Shown here: in pieces, positions 35,597-45,046 of the stretch
Position numbering within the stretch: the first letter of the stretch is position 1
Layout of the letters: the number at the start of each line of letters is the position of its first letter
Origin: Gracilimonas sp040117685
Lineage (GTDB): Bacteria; Bacteroidota; Rhodothermia; Balneolales; Balneolaceae
Direction of reading: 5' to 3'
DNA: 64,000 nt
NCBI RefSeq assembly: GCF_040117685.2
Contig: NZ_JBEDYP020000013.1
Span: forward strand, 124,001-188,000
The notes under the pieces: model-generated
Told to the model about the DNA's origin: nothing
The model's database searches: none
The model's input: only the letters and a program-made list of their open reading frames with translations
Position numbers and translations under genes: made by a program

Positions 35597-35730
35597 CTAC
35601 TTTATCAGTATTAATACTTAAAAATTTTCTTCGTTTGTATTGCCCAATGCAAATAGTATGCCACGAACCTAACTCTCTCTATGAAATGACAAAGTTACTT
35701 CATTCTGTCATTCCTTTAAGATATTGGCAT

Positions 35731-35765
35731 AAAAAAACCACTGCATTGTTACCAATACAGTGGTT
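35731..35765 (-). terminator. Rho-independent terminator of the SGNH/TBDR operon
   Basis: On the minus strand, arms AACCACTG and CAGTGGTT extended by ATTG/CAAT with one mismatch close on a four-base loop, then seven T residues follow. It lies just after the stop at 35794. Confidence 0.9.
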
Positions 35766-35793
35766 AGAGTCTTACTTACTTAAGAAAAGTAGT

Positions 35794-37446
35794 TTAACTG
35801 CCAGATTGCTGACTTACACAATCTCCTGCGCAAACTTGAACGCTTGGCAGATTCAGTACATCTACAGCAGGTAACGTAGCATTAAACGTTTCTTCTATCG
35901 TCTTCAATACTTCGTTCACTACAATTGCATTACCTCGTGAATTAGGGTGAATTCCATCTGTTGAGAAAACACCGTTAGGACTGAAGTCAGGAGCCAGCAG
36001 GGTTCCGCTAACACGTACTCCAAGCTCTCCATCACTTAAACCAAACAAATCAAGGAAGGCGCCATCAACTGCATTTGTACTATGAAAAGCAATACGGGTT
36101 GAATTTGCATTCGCACCTTGTACAACTTGTTGCATAATCCCATTAAATGTTTGTCTTGCTGTTTCAATTTCCACGATTTCATCGCTGGTAAGTGTGTACT
36201 CGTCGCCAAGAGGCACTACCACTCCTATTTGAGATTGCGGGTTTTGCGGATCAGCAAGTGTTCCAAGTACAGAACCGGCTGAAAGTAGAACCAATTCATC
36301 GCCAATCTGCGGAAGGTCTCCCATCATTGGTCTTGCCTGTTCGTAAGGAACCAAAGCGGCACGTTGCTGAGCTGAAATGGCACCCGCCCCTTCAAGCTGA
36401 TCGAATTTAGGCCCAAGGTCTTCCAGGTTGTCATCAATTATCAGAACGGGATTTGCGCCGGCAGAATAGCTCACCTTACGCATTTCAGCGTCTGCCTGAT
36501 CGTGACCGAGGTTAGCCACAATGGCATCAAGAGCAGCATTAAATCCTGCAAATGCCTGATTAAGTGCATCTGAAGTTTCCTGGTCGAGTACTATTTGATC
36601 GTAAGTAACAGCTCTGAAGTATGGAATAGCTAAAATCGGTGGAATATCAATAACTACACCTTTCAGATCAGGTACTTGCATCAGGTTGTTAATAACCGCA
36701 GAAAAACGGGTTTGATAGTCTGCCTGAGAAGTAAAAATTGCATCGTTCGTTCCACCACTGATAGCAAAACCAAGTACATCATTATTTCCAATCCATAAGG
36801 AGAAGAAAGTAGGCCCTGCACTAATAGCATCACCTAAAATAGTAGACCCGTTTTGTCCATCTGCACTTGGGTTACTGGCAAAGCGAGCATAAAACGGGCT
36901 ATAAGCCGGATTTTGCTCGGAATTTGGTCCACCCGCTGCTGGTGTTAACAACTGACCAACCTGAATGCCCGGAACGCCAAAATTATTCAGCTCACTGGTT
37001 GCTCCGGAATATGGGGTAATCGGATCTCCTCCAACTACCGGCGATGGTCCGGGAATATTAGTGTCAAGCTTAAAACGACCAAGAACAAGGCTTCCTTGTG
37101 GATTCTCTACCGCCGTATTGAACCCGTTTTCAGAGTTTATGTCCGGCTGGTTGAAATCAGAAGTACCACCCACGATTTCGAACTGTGAATTCATCAAAAC
37201 GGCGATGGAATTAGACTGACCATCGTTGTATAAGGCTGCATCCATATATCCGGCAGTCAATGAATTCCCTATGGCTACATAGTTGCTGAAATTGGCATCA
37301 CCGGCGGAATAGTTCTCCGATGGTGGTTCTTGTATTGGGTTGTCTTCCAGACGGTCATCGATCAAGGATTGTTCCTGACCTTCACATCCTACAAATACAA
37401 GAGCAGTTACTAAGAATAGTTTAGATAATTGATTTAAGTATTTCAT
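35794..37446 (-). CDS. Large SGNH/GDSL hydrolase lipoprotein
   Basis: The 550-residue protein has a lipoprotein signal ending VFVGCEGQ. The SGNH block I is VAIGNSLTAGY, with Asn in place of the usual Asp of GDS; block III is WIGNNDVL, and the catalytic Asp-His pair is DGIHPNSRGN near the C-terminus. It should be an exported esterase or lipase. A long variable middle region raises the length above simple members. It is 20 bases after a TonB-dependent receptor gene on the same strand, suggesting that the receptor takes up the product of the hydrolase or the two act on the same lipid or ester. Confidence 0.85.
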   Translation of the reverse strand: MKYLNQLSKLFLVTALVFVGCEGQEQSLIDDRLEDNPIQEPPSENYSAGDANFSNYVAIGNSLTAGYMDAALYNDGQSNSIAVLMNSQFEIVGGTSDFNQPDINSENGFNTAVENPQGSLVLGRFKLDTNIPGPSPVVGGDPITPYSGATSELNNFGVPGIQVGQLLTPAAGGPNSEQNPAYSPFYARFASNPSADGQNGSTILGDAISAGPTFFSLWIGNNDVLGFAISGGTNDAIFTSQADYQTRFSAVINNLMQVPDLKGVVIDIPPILAIPYFRAVTYDQIVLDQETSDALNQAFAGFNAALDAIVANLGHDQADAEMRKVSYSAGANPVLIIDDNLEDLGPKFDQLEGAGAISAQQRAALVPYEQARPMMGDLPQIGDELVLLSAGSVLGTLADPQNPQSQIGVVVPLGDEYTLTSDEIVEIETARQTFNGIMQQVVQGANANSTRIAFHSTNAVDGAFLDLFGLSDGELGVRVSGTLLAPDFSPNGVFSTDGIHPNSRGNAIVVNEVLKTIEETFNATLPAVDVLNLPSVQVCAGDCVSQQSGS

Positions 37447-37465
37447 AATAAAAATCTCTTTTTGT

Positions 37466-40324
37466 TTAGTTCAGGAATTGATCGAATGTGACGGAGAAGT
37501 AGTAAATGGCTCCCATTCTTGGGTTACCAAATGAGGTAGTATATCGCTCGTTCAGCACATTACTTCCACCAAGCTTAAGAATGGTGTTGTATTGATTGAG
37601 CTTATAACTGAACTGTGCGTCAAGTGTACCATAAGCCGGAATTACGCCTGCACCAAAAGATGATTCCCAGAAGAAAGCATCCTGCCAGCGATAGGTGAAA
37701 TTAAAGCCCAGGTTATCTATCACTTCGCGGTTTTCGAGATTTACATTATATCTCCATTCCGGAGTGTTGTAACTTGCCCGGAAACCCTGATCAATTAAAT
37801 CATCTTGATCCAATAGTTTGTTGTAAGAAACATTACCGCCAACTTTAAACCCTTTTGGAAGAGAGTAATCTACATTCAACCCCCAACCGTGTGAGTTTAC
37901 GGTTCCGTCGGCATTTACGTCGAACCCATATTCCTGAGTTACTACGCCACCGTTAATGATAGCATCTTTTCCGTCATCACTGTCTGCATCAAAAGTACCA
38001 GGATCTTCACCTGGGCCATTCGGAACCCCTTGCACAAACTGGATTTCGGCAATGAAATCGGTATAAGAACTGTAGTAGTAATAAGCATCAATCATCAGCT
38101 TGTCGAAGAGTAGCGACTTATATCCGACCTCATAAGTTTCCACTTTTTCTGTTTTGAATTCTTCAAATTCCACTGCTTCTAATGCTGCTCTGGCATCTGC
38201 AGCACTACCTCCACTATTTGAAATTTGCTGTGCCTCCTGTACACTTTGTGCTGTATAAACAGTATTTGTTTCGAAACGGTACCGATCTACCAGGGTCTGG
38301 TTACTACCAATCAATAACCGGCTTACCACATCAAGATTAATGAACTGATCCTGTGTAGTCGGGATTCGGAATCCTGTTTGATAGGAAGCCCGGATATTAT
38401 GCTGATCGGCTACTGTAAAAGTAGCAGAAACACGGGGAGAAAACTGGCCGTCAAAGTATTCGTTTTTATCATAACGAACAGAACCCTGAAGGTTTATCTG
38501 GTCATCAAGGAAACTCTTTGATGCCTGTAAATATGCTCCCCACTCATTGATATCAAACTCTTCTTCGTTCGCTACATCTTCATAGGCAAACAACGTTCCT
38601 TCAGAGTTAAGGTCATAAATCCGGTAGTTAGCGCCGGCAATAAGTTCAACTACTTCAGGATCAACTAATTCAGAAAAATTGTACATCCCCTCTACGTGAT
38701 AAAGATCTGACTTATCGAGGAATAAAGCACCACCCTCAGCAATAGACAAGGCACGAAGTGAATCAACTGCCCGCTCAAAAGCCGGAGAGCCAGGAAGATA
38801 ATCCTGTTGGCTTGCGGTTGCAGCCTGATCTGCTGCCTGATGAGCCTCTTCTACAGTAGCACCCTGAGTTCTGGCCTCGCCAAACCTCTGGAAATAGGGG
38901 GTAATGTAGGATATTTGGTTAATTCGGGTAGCAACGGTATTGGCTGCATATGTATCACCGGCGTCTTCCTGAGTAGTATAGGCTCTTAAAAAGAAATTAG
39001 GATTTCTAAGCTCAAGTTTTGCTGTCCAAATATTGAAATCGTCGAGAACAAAACGGTCATTGGCCGTGTAAACCGTACTACCAAAGCCGATATTATACTG
39101 GCCCAAAATTTCGTAGTTATCATTGATACGATAATGAAGCGCCGAGCCCAATTTTAAACTCTCGGTTGTATTATCTACAAATTCATCTTCGCGGAAACCC
39201 GGTGCTGAAAAATTACCATCCGGTCCGTCAGGATATAAACTGCGTATAGCTGCTACCTGGGCTCCTTGCGAACCTCCTCCTGCTATAACACCATCGGCAA
39301 TAGCCCCTAAATTGAGTATGTCATCCCCATAAATATTTACACCGTTAAATACCCGGCGGTCGTTACGTGGATAATCGCCACGTTCTACAATTCCGCTTTG
39401 GTCACGATAATCCTGAGCCACAAAATCCTGCGCGCGTAAATAAGAGGCCACTACTTTATAGGCAAATTTGTTGTTCACCGTGTTTCCATACCGAAAATCA
39501 TAACTCTGGTAGAGTGAAGGATCTTCTACTTCACTATCTATATGATTTACACCTTGCTTGATGTTAAACGAAAGTCCCTGATACTCAAACGGACTTTTAC
39601 TGTTCATAAGCAAAATTCCATTAAGGGCATTAGGTCCGTATAGTGCGGAAGCTGAGCCCGGAATAAGTTCGGCGCTTTCCAGGTCGAGCTCTGAAATACC
39701 CACAATATTACCTACAGAGAAATTCAGCCCCGGAGCCTGATTATCGATTCCATCGATCAGCTGAACAAACCTGGTGTTACCATTTGCTCCGAATCCACGA
39801 GTATTAATCGACTTAAAGGTCATACTTTGAGTACTAAAGTCGACCCCCTGCATATTTGATATAGCGTCATAAAAAGACGGAGAAGCGGAAGTTTGAATAT
39901 CCAGAACATCCATTTTTTCAATACTGACAGGCGATTTAAGGATGCTTTCCTCTACACGAGAAGCTGAAACGACTAAGTCACCCCCTGAGATTGTTTCCTC
40001 TTCCAATGTAATTTCAAGATCATCTACATTAGATTCGGTTATTTCTACCCGCTGAGAGGTAAATCCAACAATAGAGACAATGAGCGTTAATGGCGGATCC
40101 TGCTGTACCGTTAAACTAAATGTACCATCAGGTCGTGTAGAAGTTCCTATTACTTTACCATCAACCCGGATATTAACCCCTGCCAATGGCTCTCCTTCTG
40201 TATCAGTGACTATTCCTGATATTACTGTTTCATCTTCTATATTTGATGCGTAGGCACTTGTTGTACACACACATAAGGTAAGTATCACACACAAGGTAAA
40301 TACTCGCTGAATCATGTTGCTCAT
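37466..40324 (-). CDS. TonB-dependent outer-membrane receptor
   Basis: The roughly 952-residue receptor has a signal peptide, a carboxypeptidase-regulatory-like domain (about residues 30-115, ISGIVTDTEGEPLAGVNI), a plug domain (about 120-235, with SASALYGPNALNGILLM) and a long beta barrel. It moves large solutes across the outer membrane with energy from TonB-ExbBD, which are not in the window. The start at 40324 is preferred to 40360 because it gives a clean signal peptide. Gene order with the SGNH lipoprotein recalls SusCD-type pairs, but no SusD homologue is present. Substrate unknown. Confidence 0.9.
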   Translation of the reverse strand: MSNMIQRVFTLCVILTLCVCTTSAYASNIEDETVISGIVTDTEGEPLAGVNIRVDGKVIGTSTRPDGTFSLTVQQDPPLTLIVSIVGFTSQRVEITESNVDDLEITLEEETISGGDLVVSASRVEESILKSPVSIEKMDVLDIQTSASPSFYDAISNMQGVDFSTQSMTFKSINTRGFGANGNTRFVQLIDGIDNQAPGLNFSVGNIVGISELDLESAELIPGSASALYGPNALNGILLMNSKSPFEYQGLSFNIKQGVNHIDSEVEDPSLYQSYDFRYGNTVNNKFAYKVVASYLRAQDFVAQDYRDQSGIVERGDYPRNDRRVFNGVNIYGDDILNLGAIADGVIAGGGSQGAQVAAIRSLYPDGPDGNFSAPGFREDEFVDNTTESLKLGSALHYRINDNYEILGQYNIGFGSTVYTANDRFVLDDFNIWTAKLELRNPNFFLRAYTTQEDAGDTYAANTVATRINQISYITPYFQRFGEARTQGATVEEAHQAADQAATASQQDYLPGSPAFERAVDSLRALSIAEGGALFLDKSDLYHVEGMYNFSELVDPEVVELIAGANYRIYDLNSEGTLFAYEDVANEEEFDINEWGAYLQASKSFLDDQINLQGSVRYDKNEYFDGQFSPRVSATFTVADQHNIRASYQTGFRIPTTQDQFINLDVVSRLLIGSNQTLVDRYRFETNTVYTAQSVQEAQQISNSGGSAADARAALEAVEFEEFKTEKVETYEVGYKSLLFDKLMIDAYYYYSSYTDFIAEIQFVQGVPNGPGEDPGTFDADSDDGKDAIINGGVVTQEYGFDVNADGTVNSHGWGLNVDYSLPKGFKVGGNVSYNKLLDQDDLIDQGFRASYNTPEWRYNVNLENREVIDNLGFNFTYRWQDAFFWESSFGAGVIPAYGTLDAQFSYKLNQYNTILKLGGSNVLNERYTTSFGNPRMGAIYYFSVTFDQFLN

Positions 40325-40553
40325 TGTATTGATCCTTTTGATTATGGTTAGAGAGGCCAACTTTTATACCGTCTGTAAAATCAAGTCCATATATATGGAA
40401 TTTCCTATTTAGGCCGAACTTTTATATAACACCAAATAAAAGTCTGTTTTTGGGATAAATGCAAGCGCTTTCACCACTTTTTATTTATGCATGAATGCTT
40501 TGCTTCTCTTATCCTTAGCAAAACTTTTACAACCCCCTTTAAGCACTATCACT

Positions 40554-41267
40554 ATGAATGTTTCAGTAAAAACAGGTTTTAAATTTTTTCAGCTATTATT
40601 TTTTGTGCTGCTGGTATCCAATTGCGACACAAAGGTTAAAAAAAGTGCAAGTGAATCAGCACAGCCTGTTTCCTATCTCGCCCTTGGTGATTCTTATACC
40701 ATTGGCACCGGAATTGAGCGGGAACACAGCTACCCTTATCAGCTGGCTGATTCTCTTTCAACCCTCGGCTTTAAAATAGATACCACCCATATTATTGCCA
40801 CCAATGGCTGGACCACTGCTGACCTTAAAAATGGAATCGCTGAGCACAACCCTGCTTCTGATTTCGACCTGGTTTCTTTGTTGATTGGCGTCAATAACCA
40901 ATATCAATGGCTGGACATTGAGCTGTATAAGGTAGAATTCCGTGAATTACTGGAACAAGCCATTGGGTTTGCCGGTGGAGACAGCAAAAAAGTTTTCGTC
41001 ATATCTATCCCCAATTATGGGGTTACGCCATTTGCTCAGTCTAAAGACCCGGAAACCATTCGTCGAAAAATTAGTGAGTATAACGCCCTGGCTCAAGATA
41101 TCAGTGGTGAATATGATGTTTCTTTTATTAATATTACGCCTATCTCAGAGATGGCCGAAGACGACCTGACGCTACTGGCTACTGATGAACTCCACCCTTC
41201 CGCAAAAATGTACAGCATGTGGATTGAGGAGATGCTCCCAACCGTAACTCACATATTGGTGCCATGA
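40554..41267 (+). CDS. SGNH/GDSL hydrolase lipoprotein
   Basis: The 237-residue protein has a lipoprotein signal ending VLLVSNC. SGNH motifs: LALGDSYTIGTG (Ser nucleophile), LLIGVNNQY (block III), and TDELHPSAKM (Asp and His). The start at 40554 gives the signal peptide; an earlier in-frame ATG at 40491 does not fit. It overlaps the next gene by four bases, starting a three-gene operon with a membrane protein and a SIMPL protein. Likely an exported esterase. Confidence 0.88.
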   Translation: MNVSVKTGFKFFQLLFFVLLVSNCDTKVKKSASESAQPVSYLALGDSYTIGTGIEREHSYPYQLADSLSTLGFKIDTTHIIATNGWTTADLKNGIAEHNPASDFDLVSLLIGVNNQYQWLDIELYKVEFRELLEQAIGFAGGDSKKVFVISIPNYGVTPFAQSKDPETIRRKISEYNALAQDISGEYDVSFINITPISEMAEDDLTLLATDELHPSAKMYSMWIEEMLPTVTHILVP

Positions 41268-41884
41268 AAACTGAATTCAACCTAACACATATTTCCGCCA
41301 ATAAAGACCCTCTCACTGACCGGATCACTTTCACTGAAACGCTCGAGTTTCGGTTATGGATGACCGTTGCAGCCAGTTGTATGATCAGCGTCTACATTTT
41401 TGATATGCTTGATGTTGATTTAGCTGGCTGGCAACAAATGCTTCTGGCAGCCGGAATGGTAATTGGCTATGGATTTGCCTTTATGGGTATTTTATTTAGA
41501 AGGAGCGCCGGGAAAGCAGTCATTTCTGAGAATGAGATCAAACTGCATCCAACCAAGAAAAAAGATAAATATCCGGATGAGCCTATTTCTGTTACCGAAA
41601 GTTCAGAGATAAAAGTATATGTAGTTCAAAAACTGAACTGGTTTACGCCCAAGGCTATCTTACAGTTTACTGTTACAAATAACAGTCAGGAGAATGAATT
41701 CACCATAAAATTAGGGAACAAAAAAACCAAAGAGCAATATTTGGAGTTATTGGAAGGTTGGTACAGGGGTGGTTATTCTGTAGAAGAATATGACATTTCA
41801 GGAAGCCGGATTTTTAAATTAGATCGAGGAAAATCATATGCAGACATTCAAGAAATCAAATCAGAATATGGTATCAGCTGGTAA
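41264..41884 (+). CDS. Predicted membrane protein of unknown function
   Basis: I do not recognise a family. The 206-residue protein has two closely spaced transmembrane helices (about 31-50 and 58-80) and a soluble C-terminal beta-rich part (about 90-200, ending YADIQEIKSEYGISW). The layout resembles the two-helix plus PH-like protein at 5166, but I see no clear sequence similarity. Start overlaps the stop of the SGNH gene (ATGA); the end overlaps the start of the SIMPL gene. Context says it belongs to the same small operon. Confidence 0.7.
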   Translation: MKTEFNLTHISANKDPLTDRITFTETLEFRLWMTVAASCMISVYIFDMLDVDLAGWQQMLLAAGMVIGYGFAFMGILFRRSAGKAVISENEIKLHPTKKKDKYPDEPISVTESSEIKVYVVQKLNWFTPKAILQFTVTNNSQENEFTIKLGNKKTKEQYLELLEGWYRGGYSVEEYDISGSRIFKLDRGKSYADIQEIKSEYGISW

Positions 41885-42575
41885 GAAGCTCACTAAAATT
41901 ACTCTTGTCGTTTCTATGATGTTTTTTGGCTACAGCGAAAAATCATCAGCCCAGAATCAAACTGATGAACGGACCATCACCATAAATATGAGCGCATCAG
42001 AAATGCTCCCGGCCGATCTTATTATTTTCAACGTGAACATCAATGCCGAAGCAGACTCACCGGAAGAAGCTTTTCAAATTCATAAAGAGAGAGAATCACT
42101 GTTGGCCGAACTTCTCAAAAAGTATGATATCAAAGAAGATAACATCAACTACGAGCCTATTCGCATGAATAAAAGGTATCGTAATGATGACCGCATGACC
42201 ACGGCAACAAACCAGTCGGTTAGCCTCACCTTCAGTGATTTTTCGATTTATGAAAAGATCCAGGTTACCTTAATCGAAAATGGTTTTGACTCTTTTAACG
42301 GACGGTTCTCATCCACGGAAATTTCTCAGGGCAAGGAAAAAGCACTTATCTCTGCTATTGAAGCTGCAAAAAAGCGGGCAGAACTTATCGCTAAAACATC
42401 AGGCACTTCTTTAGGCCCGGTTCAGCATATCAATTATTCCGATCATCAGATAGGTATGCCCCGTCAGTCGGATGTGATGGAACTGCAAGCGATGAAAAGC
42501 GATGCCTCAATGATGGATTTCGGCCAGTCCGTTTCAGTAACCGCCAACATTAATATCTCTTTTTCTATCGAGTAA
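41868..42575 (+). CDS. SIMPL-domain (DUF541) periplasmic protein
   Basis: The product of about 235 residues has a signal peptide (KITLVVSMMFFGYSEKSSAQ) and the DUF541/SIMPL fold: TITINMSASEMLPADLIIFN, then INAEADSPEEAF, then a SLTFSDF strand and RAELIAKTSGTSLGPVQHI. Family members are oxidative-stress-linked (YggE/BP26-type) proteins with uncertain biochemistry. An in-frame ATG at 41838 is also possible and would give a 47-base overlap with the upstream gene; 41868 gives the better signal peptide and a 17-base overlap. It is the last gene of the operon. Confidence 0.85.
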   Translation: MVSAGKKLTKITLVVSMMFFGYSEKSSAQNQTDERTITINMSASEMLPADLIIFNVNINAEADSPEEAFQIHKERESLLAELLKKYDIKEDNINYEPIRMNKRYRNDDRMTTATNQSVSLTFSDFSIYEKIQVTLIENGFDSFNGRFSSTEISQGKEKALISAIEAAKKRAELIAKTSGTSLGPVQHINYSDHQIGMPRQSDVMELQAMKSDASMMDFGQSVSVTANINISFSIE

Positions 42576-42576
42576 T

Positions 42577-42640
42577 TCATTTCGTTAATCGTTGATTCGT
42601 TATTCGTTTCAAACCCTTTACGAATAACGATTAACGAATA
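42577..42640. repeat. Simple-word inverted repeat between convergent genes
   Basis: TTCGTTAATCGTT...TTATTCGT on the left pairs with ACGAATAACGATTAACGAA on the right, apart from a six-base insertion in the left arm, around a short loop (TTCAAACCCTTT). It sits between the convergent stops of the SIMPL and PIG-L genes and may act as a bidirectional terminator. Confidence 0.7.
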
Positions 42641-42646
42641 CCCAAT

Positions 42647-43543
42647 TCACGGTTCAACAACATTTACCGCGTCAAAATACTTCGCTGCTTTTTCCAGGCC
42701 TTCATCTCCGTTCAAGGCCACATACCAGTATTGTTCAATTATGCCGGTGTCATTTTGCATGAGCAGCTGCATGGTTCCCTGAGACTTATGCTCGGCAATC
42801 ACCCAGTTTCCAATGATGTTATAGTTCATCCGGTCGTTTACTCCAAAAGTCTGATTCCGGTTAAACTCAAATGTTTTGCCGGGCATCACTTTGGTTTCGG
42901 GGTACCCTTCAAGCTGGGTGAACTTCACCCCGGGATCATCTTCTCCGCGACGAACAAAAGCTTCCAGGGCTATCGGTCGGCTCTCTTCAGGCAGTGTTTG
43001 CAAAGCCTGGAGGGCAATCACCGCCGATGCTTTATGATGTCCATGAGTAGTTTCATACGGCAGCATCAGAAATAGAAAATCATACGCCCCCTTTTCCATG
43101 ATGGAAACCAGCTTTTCCCGCGCCCAATCTGTATTCCACTTTTTCAGTGGTATACTTACATCTTCGGTGTATTCAAAATCAGGTTGATCCAGAAAGAAAT
43201 AATTTCGGATTCCCACAATATCGCCCCCGGCCATCAGCTCCTTCTTTCGGATTCCGGGCAGCCATTCCCGGCCTACTTCTTCTTTATCCAATTCCTTTCC
43301 GTAGATATAATTCCCCAGGGTTGAATAGGTATATCCTCCTTCTCCATTCGTCAACAGAGCCAAATCCACCACACCATTCAGCAGTTGGGTAGTCTTGAAA
43401 ATGGTAGCTGAAAACAAGGCATCATCATCGGGGTGAGCCGTTACCAGCAACACTTTGGGTTGGTAATCGAGAGGGGAATCCTGAGCGTTGATATTGAGGG
43501 ATACAATCAGAAATGCGACGAAAGCGAGAAGTAATTTTTTCAT
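42647..43543 (-). CDS. Exported PIG-L family deacetylase
   Basis: The 298-residue protein has a signal peptide (about residues 3-19) and the PIG-L/LmbE fold. The zinc site is AHPDDDALF near the mature N-terminus and the later HGHHKAS. Family members remove N-acetyl groups from sugars, such as GlcNAc derivatives in bacillithiol or mycothiol synthesis or in glycolipids; the signal peptide argues for an extracytoplasmic glycan substrate here. Start 43543 is chosen over 43633. It ends into the inverted repeat at 42577-42640 and is 62 bases downstream of tesA. Confidence 0.88.
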   Translation of the reverse strand: MKKLLLAFVAFLIVSLNINAQDSPLDYQPKVLLVTAHPDDDALFSATIFKTTQLLNGVVDLALLTNGEGGYTYSTLGNYIYGKELDKEEVGREWLPGIRKKELMAGGDIVGIRNYFFLDQPDFEYTEDVSIPLKKWNTDWAREKLVSIMEKGAYDFLFLMLPYETTHGHHKASAVIALQALQTLPEESRPIALEAFVRRGEDDPGVKFTQLEGYPETKVMPGKTFEFNRNQTFGVNDRMNYNIIGNWVIAEHKSQGTMQLLMQNDTGIIEQYWYVALNGDEGLEKAAKYFDAVNVVEP

Positions 43544-43605
43544 GAATAATTTTTTAATGAAATGGACGCACGTAAAATAAAACAGAAATAGGAACTCATC
43601 AGATT

Positions 43606-44226
43606 TTATAGATACTCTTTTAGAACATACCACACCGTTTCAGCGATCACATCATGACCCTTGGGGGTTGGGTGAATGCCATCTCCCTGAATCAGCTCTT
43701 CTTCCCCGCCCAGTTTATTCATAATCAGCGGGATCAAAGGCAGATCATTTTCTTCTGCCAGTTCAGGGTAAATATCCTGAAACTGGGAAGTGTATTCTTG
43801 TCCCAAATTAGGTGGAACCTGCATTCCGGCCAGTATAATCTGACCGTCAGGGTTTTTTGCCTGATATTTATCAATGATCTGCTGAAGATTATCCTTGGTC
43901 GATCTTAAATCAATGCCCCGAAGTCCGTCATTACCTCCCAGCTCCAGTACCATAATGTCAATATCGCGGCGAAGAATCCAATCAATACGCCGAACTCCTC
44001 CGGCTGAAGTTTCCCCGCTTAGTCCCCCGTTAATAACTTCATAGTTCAAGCCCAGTGAATCAATTTTTTCCTGGATAATAGCAGGAAAGGCCTGTTCTTG
44101 CTGTACGCCCAGCCCGGCTGTAATGCTATCTCCAAAAAATAGAATGGTTTTTGAGTCAGCATTTTGAGCAGGCAACGAAATTGAAAAAATGGTACATAAA
44201 AAAAAGGTGGTTATAAAAAATCTCAT
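43606..44226 (-). CDS. tesA: Arylesterase / acyl-CoA thioesterase I (TesA-like)
   Basis: The 206-residue protein has a signal peptide and the SGNH motifs ILFFGDSITAGLG, LSGETSAGG, LELGGNDGLRG and QGDGIHPTPKG, which match TesA (multifunctional esterase/lysophospholipase L1) in length and order. It is divergent from the ABC-transporter pair at 44330, the same arrangement as tesA-ybbA-ybbP in Escherichia coli. Periplasmic. Confidence 0.9.
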   Translation of the reverse strand: MRFFITTFFLCTIFSISLPAQNADSKTILFFGDSITAGLGVQQEQAFPAIIQEKIDSLGLNYEVINGGLSGETSAGGVRRIDWILRRDIDIMVLELGGNDGLRGIDLRSTKDNLQQIIDKYQAKNPDGQIILAGMQVPPNLGQEYTSQFQDIYPELAEENDLPLIPLIMNKLGGEEELIQGDGIHPTPKGHDVIAETVWYVLKEYL

Positions 44227-44329
44227 TTCAGATAACTATTTAGATTTTATCTCGTACTTTTTTAGAAATTATACGGAATGTTAGAAGGCAATACCCTTGT
44301 TTGTTTCGGTATAACCAAATACAAGTAAC

Positions 44330-45043
44330 GTGTCAAATATACTCGAAGTTCATCAGTTATACCGCAAGTTTGAAAGCGGCTCAAAAATATTAACCGTTGT
44401 TGACAACATTAACTTTTCTATTCAGGAGGGTATCTCATGCGCTATTGTCGGACCTTCCGGCTCAGGTAAAACCACCCTGCTGGGATTATGCGCCGGATTA
44501 GACCGGCCCACCTCGGGAAGTGTCTCCCTGAATAGAATTCCGTTAAACCCACTCAACGAAGACGAACGCGCACAGGTTCGAAACCAACATGTGGGTTTTG
44601 TATTTCAGACTTTTCAGCTGGTGCCTACTCTCACTGCTGTAGAAAATGTGATGGTCCCCCTGGAATTACGCGGAGAAGCTACACAGGAAGTACGGGAACG
44701 AGCCATAAATTTACTCACAAGTGTCGGACTAGGTGATCGAACCCATCACTACCCTACACAACTTTCAGGTGGAGAGCAGCAGCGTGTGGCCATTGCCCGG
44801 GCTTTTATCAATCAGCCTAAAATTTTATTTGCTGATGAACCCACCGGTAACCTCGATACCGAAACCGGGCAGTACATCGAAAAGCTGATCTTTGATCTTA
44901 ACGAACAACAGGGCACTACCCTGGTTCTGGTAACACACGACCTGGAACTTGCCAAAAAGTGTGACCGTATTATCAGATTAAGAAACGGCCGCATTCACGA
45001 AGACAGCTTTGCTGAACAACAACCTGAAGCCGTAGTCAAATAG
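44330..45043 (+). CDS. ABC transporter ATP-binding protein (YbbA/LolD-like)
   Basis: The 237-residue protein has Walker A GPSGSGKTT, a Q-loop in FVFQTFQLVPTLTAVEN, the signature LSGGEQQRVAIARA, Walker B ILFADEPTGNLD and the switch VTHD. It belongs to the MacB/LolD/YbbA group that powers FtsX-type permeases. The ATG start of the next gene follows by three bases, so the two form one transporter. Divergence from tesA supports YbbA identity, though LolD function cannot be excluded. Confidence 0.92.
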   Translation: MSNILEVHQLYRKFESGSKILTVVDNINFSIQEGISCAIVGPSGSGKTTLLGLCAGLDRPTSGSVSLNRIPLNPLNEDERAQVRNQHVGFVFQTFQLVPTLTAVENVMVPLELRGEATQEVRERAINLLTSVGLGDRTHHYPTQLSGGEQQRVAIARAFINQPKILFADEPTGNLDTETGQYIEKLIFDLNEQQGTTLVLVTHDLELAKKCDRIIRLRNGRIHEDSFAEQQPEAVVK

Positions 45044-45046
45044 TCC

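Noticed and set aside
35106..35621. Open frame of 171 codons on the plus strand
   Set aside because: Antisense to grpE; the Ser/Leu-rich product is the mirror of the Glu/Lys-rich GrpE N-terminus.
37466..40324. SusC/SusD-type polysaccharide locus
   Set aside because: The receptor partner is an SGNH hydrolase, not a SusD-like protein, and no glycosidase is adjacent.
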